The notes beneath the pieces are model-generated. The model was not told where the DNA came from. It ran no database searches and saw nothing but the letters and a program-made list of their open reading frames with translations. Shown piece by piece: positions 48,608 to 59,987 of a DNA stretch of 64,000 bases (positions are counted from its first letter, which is position 1; each line of letters starts with the position of its first letter). The stretch is from positions 216,501 to 280,500 of the forward strand of contig JALIZF010001459.1 of assembly GCA_029948255.1 (NCBI GenBank), written 5' to 3'. Position numbers and translations under genes: made by a program. Origin of the DNA: Telmatactis stephensoni. Lineage: Eukaryota; Cnidaria; Anthozoa; Actiniaria; Isophelliidae.

Positions 48608-50275
48608 TTCATAGAGAGAGACGATGGCACCCTAACAAGGCAAGACTCAAATATTTCAGGTCCTACAGATGTCAGGAAAGTGATATTTGGCCTGTAGGAT
48701 CCAAAGACTCTGGACTTATATAAAAAAGCTCAATTCTTAGGAAAGGGGTGAAGTGCTGTCGCTGGCAGCTGGATTCCCATCATGCTTTGCGGTGGTGGTC
48801 GTTGAGAAAATGGCATTCGTGTGCAAAATGCTTGTCCCTGTGCCCAGTGTTCGACTGCATGATGAGAAAATAACTTAAATGGATAACAAGTACTAGGACT
48901 GAACTTTACTCTAAAAGTGTAATTTGGATACTAAATGAAATATTAATAATTCTATGAAAAGATATAAACAACTAAAGAACATGTTATGCTCCAAAATTTT
49001 GATATGAGAAGAAAATAATTTTTTACAAATTATGAAAAAACGTGATTTGTTTTAATACATTTCAGAGGAGGCTCAATTTTATAGATTTTTAAACGGTCTA
49101 AACTAATTTGGTCATGTATATAGACTCACAAATCATTTGATAAATTGGTTCTCTAAGTTGAGTACCTAACGGACACTTGCCCGTAATCAAATTTTCAAAT
49201 TTCCAACGTTCTGGAACTCAGTTGACACTTTTGTAAAATTCACTATTAAAAATGATAGGTCCATTTTTCAATGTCATTTTTCAAAACGCAGAAAATTTGA
49301 ATAATTTTTTCAAAGAAAGTACATAGTCAAGTCACACGCACAATTTTCAATACCAATTTAACCAAACAACTCTCCAACCAACACGTCGAGAATAGTAAGA
49401 CGGAAATATATTGAAATACGACAGTGAGTTATTTATCACATGTTCCAGTTATTTAAGCATTTTCAAGTGTTCTTAGACTTTACATGAATAAATAGTCAAA
49501 CCTTTCTTATTTTTGAAAGATACATTTACATTGACTAGCTGCTGGTGTCAAATCTCAAATAGCCGCCCATTGTAATTTTACATTGTAAGCATTGTAATTT
49601 CAAATTTAAAAAATGAAATCCTTTTCAATAAATTTAGTTTAGCAATTGAATTTAAATCATTTAAAACTCACTTCCCAGAGGGGTGGCCGGGGGGCTCCAT
49701 TGTAAAAGTATCAAGTGTGCTCGTCGTATCTCAGGGATAAAAATCAGTGATTTGGTATCTTTCAACTGAAGGTGTTTAAATTTAAATTTCAAATTTTTGC
49801 ATTTCCTCGTATCTTTTAAGGTATCAAAAGAGCCCATTGCTTATTATCAAGTTCTCAAAATGAAGAAATATCAAAAAAGAAGAAAAAGAAAAAAAAAACA
49901 AAAAAACAGTATCATTACTAAATTAACAATTTAATGAAATTTATATCTAGAATATCATTTTAAATGTTTTGTTTTAACATTAAAATTGTTGACCCTATTC
50001 ATCTCTGCGTGCCCGCAGAAAAATTCATCAAATTTTAGCCGGAGAAATAAAATGGAGACATTTTCCCTACTCGGTGTTTATGGTAGACCAGCCGTTTTTA
50101 ACGCAAAGTAAAATCTACAGTTAATCTCCTAGTCCCCTATTTCTAGAACCCTTTTTCAGTACTCTTTAGTTCTGTAGGGCTTTTTATTTCGCATATTTTT
50201 TAGGGAAAATAATATCTTACCTCAACTGAATTTTTCCAATCTTTTCGTGCAAAATTCTAAATATTCACAATCTCT
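48608..50275. other. Element interior without recognised content
   Basis: About 1.7 kb of AT-rich sequence between the nested CACTA-like element and the 112-bp array. No credible reading frame or domain. If the large element ever encoded a transposase, no trace is visible here. Confidence 0.4.
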
Positions 50276-52760
50276 ACACAGGAATACCAATTCTCTATTT
50301 CACCAAATATCACTATCAGTACCGACGGTATACATTTGGTAAGGGGACCTCATCTTCTTTTCACAATCCAAAGAGCAAAGTGTTATTTTACTATGATGTA
50401 TTTTGACGCGATTTTAAACCCAGACACTAAGCCAGTGGTTTATCAGCAACGGCTACTTGCTGCTTGTGTATGATGTCAAAACATCCCGCATAAATTCTAA
50501 AATGTCTAATTGATATCCTGGATCACTTTGTATCATTTTGAGACCACAAAAAAGGGGAAGGATCGCTCTATAAGACACTATAATTAGAACCAATTTATGT
50601 TGATCCGTTTTAAAAGAAGTGATGTTTGAATAATGGTATTTTCTTCAGGCCCCAATGTACTTCAAGTTCAAATCTAAATTACAAACCTTTAGAAATGTCA
50701 AAATTAGCTAAATTTGTAATAATTTGAAAGCTCATTTACCACTTCTTCTTATTCGTTAGAGAATTCATTTCTGCATCTCAATACAATCACCAAAAATTAG
50801 CTTCGTTTCCAGCATCAATTTTGTACAAATTCACGATGTTTGAACACAGGGATACCAATTGTCTATTTCACCAAATGTCACCATCAGTACCGACGGTAAT
50901 ACATTTGGTGAAGGGGCCTCTTAAAAAAATCTGATAAAATATTCACGATGTTTTACACAGGAATACCAATTATCCGTTTCACCAAACGTCACCATCAGTA
51001 CCGTCGGTAAAACATTTGGTGAGGGGGCCTCTTCTTTTGGAGTCTAATCTGAAATATACACGATCCTTTACACAGGAATACCGATTGTCTATTTCACCAA
51101 ATGTCACCATCAGTACCGACGGTGATACATTTGGTGAAGGGGCCTCTTCAAAAAGTCTGAAAAACATTCACGATATTTTAACACAGGGATACCGATTGTC
51201 TATTTCACCAAATGTCACCAACAGTACCGACGGTAATACATTTGGTGAAGGGGCCTCTTAAAAAAGTCTGATAAAACATTCACGATGTTTTAACACAGGG
51301 ATACCGATTGTCTATTTCACCAAATGTCACCATCGGTACCGACGGTGATTCATTTGGTGAGGGGGTGTCTTTAAAAAATCTGATAAAACATTCATGATGT
51401 TTTACACAGGAATACCAATTATCAGTTTCACCAAACGTCACCATCAGTACCGACGGTGATACATTTGGTAAGGGGGTCTCTTCTTTTGCAGTCTAATAAA
51501 ATATTCACGATCTTTTACACAGGAATACCGATTGTTCATTTCACCAAACGTCACCATCAGTACCGTCGGTAATCATTTGGTGAGGGGGCCTCTTCTTTAG
51601 AAGTCTAATAAAATATTAACGATCTTTTACGCAGTAATACCGATTGTCTATTTCACCAAACGTCACCATCAGTACCGACGGTGATACATTTGGTGAGAGG
51701 GTCTCTTAAAAAATTCTGATAAAATATTCACGATGTTTTACACAGGAATACCAATTATCAGTTTCACCAAACGTCACCATCAGTACCGTCGGTAATACAT
51801 TTGGTAAGGGGGTCTCTCCTCTCGAAGTCAGATAAAATATTCGCTGTTTTACACAGGAATACCGATTGGCAATTCCACCAAACGTCACCATCAGTACCGT
51901 CGGTAATACATTTGGTAAGGGGGTCTCTTCTCTCGAAGTCAGATAAAATATTCACCGCTGTTTTACACAGGGATACCGATTGGCAATTTCACCAAACGTC
52001 ACCATCAGTACCGTCGGTAATACATTTGGTAAGGGGGTCTCTCCTCTCGAAGTCAGATAAAATATTCGCTGTTTTACACAGGAATACCGATTGGCAATTT
52101 CACCAAACGTCACCATCAGTACCGTCGGTAATACATTTGGTAAGGGGGTCTCTTCTCTCGAAGTCAGATAAAATATTCGCTGTTTTACACAGGAATACCG
52201 ATTGGCAATTTCACCAAACGTCACCATCAGTACCGTCGGTAATACATTTGGTGAGGGGTCCTCTTAAAAAAATCTGATAAAATATTCACGATGTTTTACA
52301 CAGGAATACCAATTGGCTATTTCACCAAATGTCACCATCGGTACCGACGGTGAAACATTTGGTGAACGGGCCTCTTAAAAAATCTAATAAATATATAGAC
52401 AAAGTTTTAACGTAGTAATAATCGGTATTCCTGTGTTAAAGCAACGTGAATATGTTATCGACTTCAAGAAAAGAGGCCCCCTCACCAAATGTATCACCGA
52501 CGGTACTGATGGTGACATTTGGTGATTTTTACACAGTAATACCAATGGTCTATTTCACCAAATGTCACCATCAGTACCGTCGGTGATACATTTGGTGAGG
52601 GGGCCTCTTGTCTTAAAGACTCATAATATATTCACGTATTTTACACAGGAATACCAATTATCAGTTTCACCAAATGTCCCCATCAGTACCGTTGGATATA
52701 CATTTGGTGAGGGGGGCCCTTCAAAAAATCTGCAAGTATATATTTCTTCTCTTGAAAACT
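50276..52760. repeat. 112-bp tandem array with hairpin core (about 17 copies)
   Basis: A solitary copy at 50276-50370, then contiguous units from about 50845 to 52760, spaced 109-115 bp. Each unit has ACACAGGAATACC, then TCACCAAATGTCACCATCAG, TACCGACGGTGATACATTTG and GTGA, which fold into a stem (TCACCAAATGT with ACATTTGGTGA) enclosing the element's terminal motif. One unit (about 52410-52530) is partly inverted. The 158-codon plus frame at 51801-52277 is only the repeat read in one frame. Confidence 0.92.
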
Positions 52761-52975
52761 GATCAGTTCAAGATGTTTAAACAAAGTAGTGTTTAAAACT
52801 AACGTAATATCCTTCATCATCCTTTTTTTAATTATATGCACAGTTCTTGCATATTAATTACTTGTACCATCTGTACCGACGGTAAATACAATTTCACCAT
52901 CCGTACAGATGGTCTATTTTGGACAACCCTCCAAGAATGTCCAACGAGAAGGTTAATCGCTGCACTTGAAATAAC

Positions 52976-53190
52976 TTTTACTTTTCTACCACAGTTGTTG
53001 TAATCCACTTGTGTACGGTACGATTTCCCGCCAATTCCGTACGCAAATAATTGCGTACGTTCTTTTACTTGTTCCTTTACTTCCTCTTCTGGCTGTCACA
53101 TAGTCGCAAGATTGAATTCATGAATGATAGCATACAGGAATCTGATTTTAATATGGTGGTACTGACTGGGATCGCCACACGAGAAGATTA
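52976..53190 (+). pseudogene. Partial GPCR copy (TM7 to C-tail)
   Basis: GTTGTAATCCACTTGTGTAC onward encodes CNPLVYGTISRQFRTQIIAY, matching TM7 and helix 8 of the GPCR at 41383-42405. The frame then breaks (stop after LLAVT), although nucleotide similarity to the C-tail continues to ATGGTGGTACTGACTGGGAT (about 53152-53171). The sequence just upstream (52930-52975) is the displaced 3' end of the intact GPCR. A tandem partial duplication that no longer encodes a receptor. Confidence 0.85.
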
Positions 53191-53505
53191 GTCGCTGCAC
53201 TTGAAACTGACCTCCCGTTTCGTGAATGGTTTGTCACATACATGTTATGCCGTCATTTCAAATGGAACTAATAAACAGACACTGTGTGAAGAAACAATTC
53301 ATAAGTGGAAAACTTCTTCTATGTTGTAAACACAGCGAGCGTCAGCCTTAATTGTAAAGGGATGGCTGTAGTCAACATTATATATAATAAATGAAAAATA
53401 TAAAATATATTTATAGTGTTCATTGTTGTGCAAAATACTGAGAAGTCTTGACAGTCGGCAATTCCCGCTGGATGAAAAACATTCATAGAATATTCAAAGT
53501 AAACG
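53191..53505. other. Spacer between the GPCR fragment and the third secreted gene
   Basis: AT-rich, no frame. The former GPCR 3' flank (TCGCTGCACTTGAAACTGAC) is at its left edge. Confidence 0.4.
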
Positions 53506-53511
53506 TTTATT
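53506..53511 (-). terminator. Polyadenylation signal of the third secreted gene
   Basis: AATAAA on the minus strand about 210 nt after the stop at 53721, supporting 53953-53721 as the terminal exon. Confidence 0.5.
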
Positions 53512-53720
53512 CTAGATTAATTGTTAGTTGTCTTAATCTAAAAAGAGAAAAATTATAAAATTAACATGTAAGGAATCGGAGTCAGTCATTTTGTCGAAGA
53601 TTTGAATTACAAATTTCAAACTGAATATATCATAGCCAAATTGAAATACACTAACTTTCATTTCTCAAACGGCCTCTCGAAATTAATATATTTTCAGAAT
53701 AAAAAATACAACTAGATGTT

Positions 53721-56700
53721 TCAAGTCGTACCTGGCCTTCGGTAGGGACTGCAAATGGAGGGGGCTAATTTGAGCAGGGGCTGTGTATTTCCAAAAAAAT
53801 AACCTTGTAGATATGGGACCACCCTACGAGTACAGCCCTCGCGCGCCGTAAACCCTGTACGTGGCTTATAAGATACTTTCGTTGAGTGTATATTACTATC
53901 TTTGTAATTTAGAGCTTTTATTTCTATATGGAGGGATTTCACGGCAGCCATGTCTGTGGTCAAAATAATAGTTTTAAAAATAACTGTTTGTTTAAGTGTC
54001 CAAGTCTTCTAGCGCTTGCGCACTAATTGGGGGACACTGTACTCTCTCACACACTACCTCTACATTAAATATTTTGCAAATAATCACTCGACTCACATGT
54101 TGATTTTTGCTGAGGGAGGAAAAACCGGAGAACCCGGAGAAAAAACCCTCGTGGCATGGTAGAGAACAACACATCAAACAATTGCAAACTCAATTCACAT
54201 ATGGTCCAGGCGCTCGAGCTGGGACTCGAACCCGGACCATAGCGATTATAATGGGATTAAAAACATGACGACATGACGGGTGAAGGTTCACTACAGTAAT
54301 TTTAAGGAATGCAATAATAATGTCATGATAATTACTTTTTGGTTTAGTTGAAAGCACTGGTAATTGTTGGCATCATTGTAAAATCCCAGCAGCGAAGCTT
54401 GGTAGCCCCACAAATTCTCATAACCTAGGACAAGCGGTAATGATACATGAAAAACTGTGAGCTGGTAAGTTTTGTGTACAGGGTCCCACTGAAGTTACCA
54501 AAGCTTCTGCCAGAATAGCTTGCGTTGCGGCCCTAGGGAGGGGGAGGGGAGGGGAAGGGGAAGAGGAGAAGGGGAGGGGGACTGTGGAGGAGGGAAGGGA
54601 GAGAAAGAAGGGCCCTCCCTTCTTCCTTCCTTCTCTCCCTTCCCTCCGTCTGAAACTCGGGACCTCTGGGCTACGAATCCGACCTCTTATAAACCACTAT
54701 AGTCCACTGTAACTTCGACAAAAAAGCACTAACGGGTCGTCGTTTTTGTCCAAGCAGGAAGAGGTGACAGAAAAGGATGACGACGACTAGGAGAGGAAGG
54801 AAAGAGGGAAAAAGGACCAAAAGATAAAAGGAAAGAGAAGCCTACATTCTATGACAATGTTCGAGGTCTCATTAAAACTGGAATTACCTTTACGTGGTAC
54901 GTCCCAACTCATTTGTATTACAGGTTTCCCTTTATAAATGAAGTCTACAATGTGGACGTTTTCTGGGTCTCCAGCTAAAAATTTGCAGCCTTTGAAATCT
55001 AAGTGTCTGCAGTACGAAACTTCTGCAGATGAAACAAAAAGGTATTATATTATAAAGGCTAGTTCACACTAGCGTCGGATTCGGAATCGGAAGCAGAAAA
55101 CAAAGGAAAAGACAAAAGAGTTAAGTCAAGCGTGTGACATAAGACATCGACATAAGCATCGCAAGAAGCATAAGACCAAGCATAAGCATAATCAAAGACA
55201 AAGGAAGGAACAAAGAAAAACACCTTTCTTTTGTATTCTAATCCCTAAATTCTTTGTTGTTTTCTTACGATTCCGATTCTGATTCCGACGCTAGTGTGAA
55301 CCAGCCTTAATTGGACTGCTTTAGCGTAAAGTTATTCGTCTTTCCGACAAAGCTCCAAGCATAATCCTATCGGGTGGTCTCTTCGCCATTACTGCCTGCA
55401 TTTTCCGATCCCAATAAGCAGGAGCCCCTCAGCTGGCCTGAATGGTGTCCTAAATGGAGAACTTAGAGCTAGTCTCACTTAGAGCGCATTCGATTGGCCC
55501 TATTTCGAAATAGGAGTACACCGAATAGTGATACTTCAAATCGCTTATTCCAGCAAATAAGAAAATCACAAATTGCTTCTTGTATTATAATAAAGCAAGG
55601 AGTTTCTTCATTTAAATGTGGAATTTGAATTTAAATTTACCACTCTAACAATTTATGGATGATATTCCGTGTATTCTCATTCCGGAATGCGACAGGTGCG
55701 CTAAAGACGCGACTATCAACATTTCATCTATTATTATAAGTAATACCATGACCCTGAGGGATATTAGTGATTAAATGTCCCCGAAGCCGAGGGAGGTTTA
55801 GTGGAACTTTAGTCGCACCTTCGACAAAAAACGCCAAAAATCCAGTCTAGTGTGGACGGAAGGCCTTATTAATCGTATCAAAAGACGTCTTTTCGAATTT
55901 ATCCTGTTAAGTGTGGACGTACCCTGAGCTGCGGTCATCATTGTGGTCTCAGTTTGAACTAACACGGTCGGTTACGGCACGGTTACGTCAGGAATTTCGA
56001 ATGTTTTTATAGACATCACGACACTGATATGGTCACGGCACGGTTACGGCAGGAATTTCAAATGTTTTTATAGGCAACACGACACTGACACGATCACGGC
56101 ACGGTTACGGCAGGAATTTCGAATGTTTTCATAGACATCACAGCACTGACACGGTCACAGCACGACGCGGTCCGTTTCACACACATACACCTATTTCAAA
56201 AAAGGTTGTCACCGCTAAGAGCGATAGGCGATAGTAATAGGTCATTCCAAGACCGCAAAGCAATTGATTTACATATGAATAGCCAAATATTTGATGGAAG
56301 AGTGTAAAGAAAGATTTAGGATGGCTTAATTAAGAAATCAATAGTGCTTTGCGGTCTTGGAATGACCTATTACCTATCGCCTATCGCTCTTGGCGGTGAC
56401 AACCATTTTTGAAATAGGTCTATACACATTCAGCATGTTGACCGATATCTTATCTGTGGGTTAACCGCGTAGTTAATATTAATAAGGACTGACAGATCGT
56501 GATTTTAGCCGCATTCCTTTAATCTAATCTTAAAACCTATTAACACTCCCAAAAAAGCACTGTTCTTGCAATCTGGATTATTATACTCCAATAATAACTG
56601 AATGAGATCAGTTTCAACCTAAAACTGAATTGGAATTAAAATATTGTTTTGGACTAAAAAAGTACAATGGAATGCGACTTTGGTATTTTGAATGGAAACG

Positions 56701-59034
56701 GTTGATCTTTACATTTTAAATATACATTTTACGGGTTAAATGAAATGACTATTTATAATTATGTTGCACGAATTTAGTGATTGTACTTTAGTGCTAAAAA
56801 GTTAGTGAAGTTTCACGGGTTAAGTGCGACCACTAACAACAATAATCATTCATCACTTTAGTCTCAATTCATGTACAAGTATATTTAAAAACTCCTAAAA
56901 AAAGATAATAGAAAATTCCCAATATGAATACAAGAAATTTGAATTGGTTACTGGTGGCTTAAATATGATCACGTCCATAATTCATATAAAAATATTCTAC
57001 TTATTTTTTGTACAACAAAAACAAAAGGAAACTTGTTTTTTCACAGCATCAGTTGATTTGTGAGCGAATAATCAGAGTAACATAAATATTAATTTAATTC
57101 TAACCCCCGTGATGGCTTTTCAGTTATGGTTCCCGCAGCTCCATGCTTTTGTGATAGATAATGTGGTTATATATAAAGTCAACATTAATTGATTAGGCAC
57201 TAAGTATGTTTACGTATTTAGTATTATATTAAATTAATTAAATTAATTGATGTACATTATATCACCATATATAAGATTCAATGATCAAGTTTATATTCAA
57301 TTCCATTCAAATATTCCATATATATATATATATTTTATAGAGAGTGAAATTTTATGACAGATTTTTATATTATATTGTACTGTATTGTATTGTTAAATGT
57401 ATGTAAATGTATATTTATATAGTATATTTATTGGGGTATAGTTTACAATGAGGATTCAGTTCCTCCCTTCTATGGCCCTGTTGTAGTAGTAATGTTATTT
57501 ATTACAATTACAATAAAGTTATTATATATTATTATATAGCTTTAATATGATATCAGCCCTCAAAGTTGTTATCGCGTTGAAGACATCTTAACAATCTGAT
57601 AATCATATATAAATATCATGTTTTTGAGCTACTAAACAGACAGTCGCTTTTTATGGATCGGTTTTTGTGTGATAGAAACGTGGCTTCAGGATTGTCAGAT
57701 TTCGAGGTTTTATTGCACTGAAGTCATATTAATTATTAAAATAATTATCTGAAATTAATTGATTAAGTTGTCTTCAACGCGATAACAACTTTGAGGGCTG
57801 ATATCATAAGTTATATGGCATTTTACATATTAAAGGTGTTTGAAGTTTGAGTTAATGATGAGAATTTTAATAAGATACTATGGCTCTTTCTACCGGCCCT
57901 TGGGAGGCACTCAATCTGAAAATGGTTGGGTGTGTGCGGCGCCGCGGCTTAGACCGGAGATACCCCAAAACGTCTGCCACAAATCGGAAAAAATAACCAC
58001 CGTTTCTACGATTCCTAGATAGGAAAAGTGAATTTTGAAAGCTTATTGTTTACTTACTATCGGAAAATTCATTAATTTATTCTATTCCAAAACAGGATTA
58101 TATCCATTCTACGAGCTTACAACCCGGTTCCTGACGTGCTGCACATCCATATTAGCAAAATATTAAGAGCACCTTCGCCCCTTCAGAGTCTTCAGGATTT
58201 TGACGCTCTTTAATTTCTGCACTCAATCAACAAAATTAAGAAATACCCTCCAGTTCATGGTTTGAGAACTCCTCTTGGGGAGCAAGGGCTATGGGCATGC
58301 TATCAAGCCTTTAATTTCTCTTAGTTTTGTAAACAAAACACTCATTAAAACAAATGTATCATGTTATCCTACCTATTCCTTCTAAAGGCTTTCCACATAC
58401 GTTTCTGTCATCATCTACAAACATAAAATAATCTGTGAAGCTAATTTTTTAATTGATAACTCACCAAATCAGCAGCTATGAGGATGTGTGAAAATTGTTG
58501 CTAAAATTCCGGTGAAACAGCTATAAATTAGACCTTTTTGCCGTAACACACTTCGTGCATCTTGAAACAAAGAATCGAAATGAATCGTAGAATGTGCGAA
58601 ATGTGAACTCCTTTTGTTTGAAATAGAACTTCCTTTTGTCTTCCAATCAAGAATACATTTATAATATGGCTCCAAGTTCTGTTGCTCGGAGCTTATTTTT
58701 ATGCGTTCTTGATTGAAAAACAAAGGGAAGTTTCATTTTAAACAAAAGAAGTTCACATTCCGCACATTCTAAGATGCATTGTTTCAAGATGCACGAAGTT
58801 GGAAAATAGTGTTACGGCAAAAAGGTCTAAAAGTGTGGGTGTAACAAAGAATACGTTATTGATTCCGCCGCGTTGAGAACTCGTGGCTGTGGTACTGTGC
58901 AGTACTAGTGTGCTGAGATTCTGTGAAACGTTAGCTCGTGGATTCTTCTTACCTTGAGCAAGTAAGCCATTGCCATATCGAAAAACAGTTAATAAAACTA
59001 CTAAAGCAAAGCAATGTCTTCTATAGGGTTCCAT
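53721..59034 (-). CDS. Small secreted protein with an FN3-like (IL-17R-type?) domain
   Basis: Four minus-strand exons with GT-AG phase-1 introns: 59034-58953 (MEPYRRHCFALVVLLTVF signal peptide), 58414-58373 (DDDRNVCGKPLEGI, 42 nt), 55022-54888 and 53953-53721, giving 163 aa. The signal exon resembles that of the six-Ig gene (RHCF..VV.L.VF) and has the same 82-nt length. Exons 3-4 read YCRHLDFKGCKFLAGDPENV, then VIQMSWDVPRK and VKSLHIEIKAL, a pattern like the FN3 folds of IL-17 receptors, and akin to the candidate exon at 36009-36166. No TM or SEFIR part, so a soluble product is predicted. A CCAG|GTACGA donor near 53734 offers an alternative splice that would skip this stop. Exon chaining is inferred from phases and splice motifs; family assignment is tentative. 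Confidence 0.6.
53992..54245 (-). repeat. Possible tRNA-derived SINE (B-box end)
   Basis: On the minus strand GGTCCGGGTTCGAGTCCCAG is a good pol III B-box/T-arm. It is followed by a body with CTCCGGGTTCTCCGG and CTCCCTCAGC, a style seen in many SINEs. No A-box upstream, so it is truncated or the head is degenerate. It lies in the last intron of the third secreted gene. Confidence 0.45.
54250..54887. other. Intron with a G-rich tract
   Basis: Contains a GGGA/GGGGA run at 54535-54605 with a C-rich partner just downstream (TCCCTTCTTCCTTCC), which could pair. The Gly-rich frame there is spurious. Nothing else recognised. Confidence 0.5.
55055..55312. mobile_element. TIR MITE, AAGGCTGGTTCACACTAGCG family
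   Basis: Left AAGGCTAGTTCACACTAGCG and right complement AAGGCTGGTTCACACTAGCG, extended by TCGGAATC..GAATCGGAA. The interior is A-rich (GCATAAGACC repeats). Intronic, 33 bp upstream of exon 55022-54888 on the minus strand. Target duplication not certain. Confidence 0.85.
55313..55970. other. Unannotated intronic sequence
   Basis: No exon with good splice sites and no repeat recognised within the long intron 2 of the third secreted gene. Confidence 0.4.
55974..56165. repeat. About 61-bp tandem repeat, three copies
   Basis: Unit: ACGGCACGGTTACGGCAGGA, ATTTCGAATGTTTTTATAGA, CATCACGACACTGACACGGTC. Copies differ by a few bases; a fourth partial copy follows. Intronic. Confidence 0.88.
56189..56419. 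mobile_element. 231-bp TIR MITE
   Basis: ACCTATTTCAAAAAAGGTTG opens the left arm. The complement closes the right arm with two small differences, through GGTCATTCCAAGACCGCAAA. About 80 bp arms, AT-rich centre. Target duplication not clear. Confidence 0.85.
56420..57545. other. AT-rich intronic sequence
   Basis: Very AT-rich, with (TA)n runs near 57320. No exon or domain seen. Confidence 0.4.
57548..57807. mobile_element. 260-bp TIR MITE with TA flanks
   Basis: TIR TGATATCAGCCCTCAAAGTT continuing GTTATCGCGTTGAAGACA, about 40 bp and nearly perfect on both sides. TA lies directly outside both ends, consistent with a Tc1/mariner-type non-autonomous element. Interior has no frame. Confidence 0.8.
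57808..58372. other. Unannotated intronic sequence
   Basis: A GC-rich patch (GCGGCGCCGCGGC, about 57935) stands out. The plus frame 57840-58022 has no domain. No exon with good borders was found. Confidence 0.35.
58530..58815. repeat. Diverged inverted repeat
   Basis: CGTGCATCTTGAAACAAAGAA on the left and the partly complementary CATTGTTTCAAGATGCACGA on the right bracket further inverted words (AAATGTGAACTCCTTTTGTTT and complement-like AAACAAAAGAAGTTCACATT). Probably an old MITE in intron 1 of the third secreted gene. Confidence 0.65.
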
Positions 59035-59096
59035 TCCACAGCAAAACGTATTCAAAAGAGCTTCGAATTCTTAGTGTTTGGAGATCTAAACGCCTC

Positions 59097-59104
59097 TATT
59101 TATA
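59097..59104 (-). promoter_or_regulatory. TATA box for the third secreted gene
   Basis: TATAAATA on the minus strand, 63 nt upstream of ATG 59034, implying a start site near 59070 and a very short 5' UTR. This spacing supports the signal-peptide exon as the true first exon. Confidence 0.55.
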
Positions 59105-59546
59105 CTGAATTAAGGAGTAAAAGGTAAAGGTAAAGCTCTGTATTTAACGTCGAAAGTTCCTTTAGCTACAACACGCAACGCTATAAGCTAGTCTCCCAGG
59201 AAGCCGACAGTGAGCTCAGTAATGACAGGCGCAGCAGTTCACCACTTTCGTCGGATCGCCGCTGTGTCCGGAGTTCGACTCTTCCCGGCTGAGAACATAC
59301 AGATAATCTATTAATGTTGTCTAGATAAAAAGACATCTAGACATTTCATGTCTTATTAAAGATTAATCATGTCATTATTAAATATTCAACATTTTAGCGC
59401 AAACGGAAAGAGCTTGCTTAGTTACGCATTCATGGGTTCTGTAGATTCCACGTGCACATACCATATTTCGCGCAAGCGAAAAATGAATATTTAATGAGAC
59501 ATGTGACATTTAGGTGCTGTTTACATGGAGGTAAGTTGTCCTTAGT
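59105..59546. other. Upstream region of the third secreted gene
   Basis: A B-box-like GGAGTTCGACTC near 59271 suggests a SINE fragment but lacks a partner A-box. No gene seen. Confidence 0.35.
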
Positions 59547-59554
59547 AGCCAGAA

Positions 59555-59911
59555 CCCGGGGGGTTGTGAAAGGATCGGGTATACTCGTCGGAAATTTTCA
59601 AAAATACTCCTACCAGAAGTCTTTTTAAAAGGGCGTGGCTGGACGATTAGCGATAACAAGCTTATGAACATTATTATTATGAACACAGAATCGGACGATT
59701 GGCACGCTTTTTTGGAACAATTAAATTTCGTCCATTTGAGCACAAGATAATTTTGGCGATGGGCTAAATTTTGATATCCTAAAAGATACCAGGAAATGCT
59801 AAAACTCTAAACTTAAATTTCCACACCCTAAAAGATACCAAATTGCTGATTTTTCTCCTAAGAGATACGACGAGCATACCTGATCCTTTTATAATGGAGT
59901 CCCCCCCTGGC
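59555..59911. mobile_element. 357-bp hAT-like non-autonomous element
   Basis: Identical 8-bp AGCCAGAA flanks (59547-59554, 59912-59919) fit hAT-type duplications. Ends are imperfectly inverted: GGATCGGGTATACTCGTCG near the left pairs with CGACGAGCATACCTGATCC near the right. The interior repeats CTAAAAGATACCA. Same architecture as 16589-16906. Confidence 0.85.
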
Positions 59912-59987
59912 AGCCAGAATAAGTCTCTTGTTTTCAGTGTCAATACAATAAACTTTATTTATCCTAGAATTTAAAATAGCAAATACT

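Larger units (their letters stand above)
42394..52925. mobile_element. About 10.5-kb repeat-built TIR element, no transposase seen
   Basis: The left end reads TGTCCAAAATAGACCATCTG and the right end is its reverse complement (52906-52925). Both ends continue with ACCGACGG/ACCGTCGGTACAGATGGT motifs and AAGTAATTAATATGCA. The 15-mer TCCAAGAATGTCCAA occurs at the left border (42386-42400) and just outside the right one (52930-52944), consistent with target duplication at the GPCR 3' end. It contains a 101-bp array, a nested CACTA-like element, a 112-bp hairpin array and AT-rich filler. No long frame. Superfamily unassigned. It might be two smaller insertions sharing a terminal motif, but the paired ends and resumed GPCR sequence favour one unit. 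Confidence 0.65.

Noticed and set aside
51801..52277. 158-codon plus-strand frame with internal repeats
   Set aside because: It is the 112-bp tandem repeat read through in one frame; neighbouring units break it and it has no domain or splice context.
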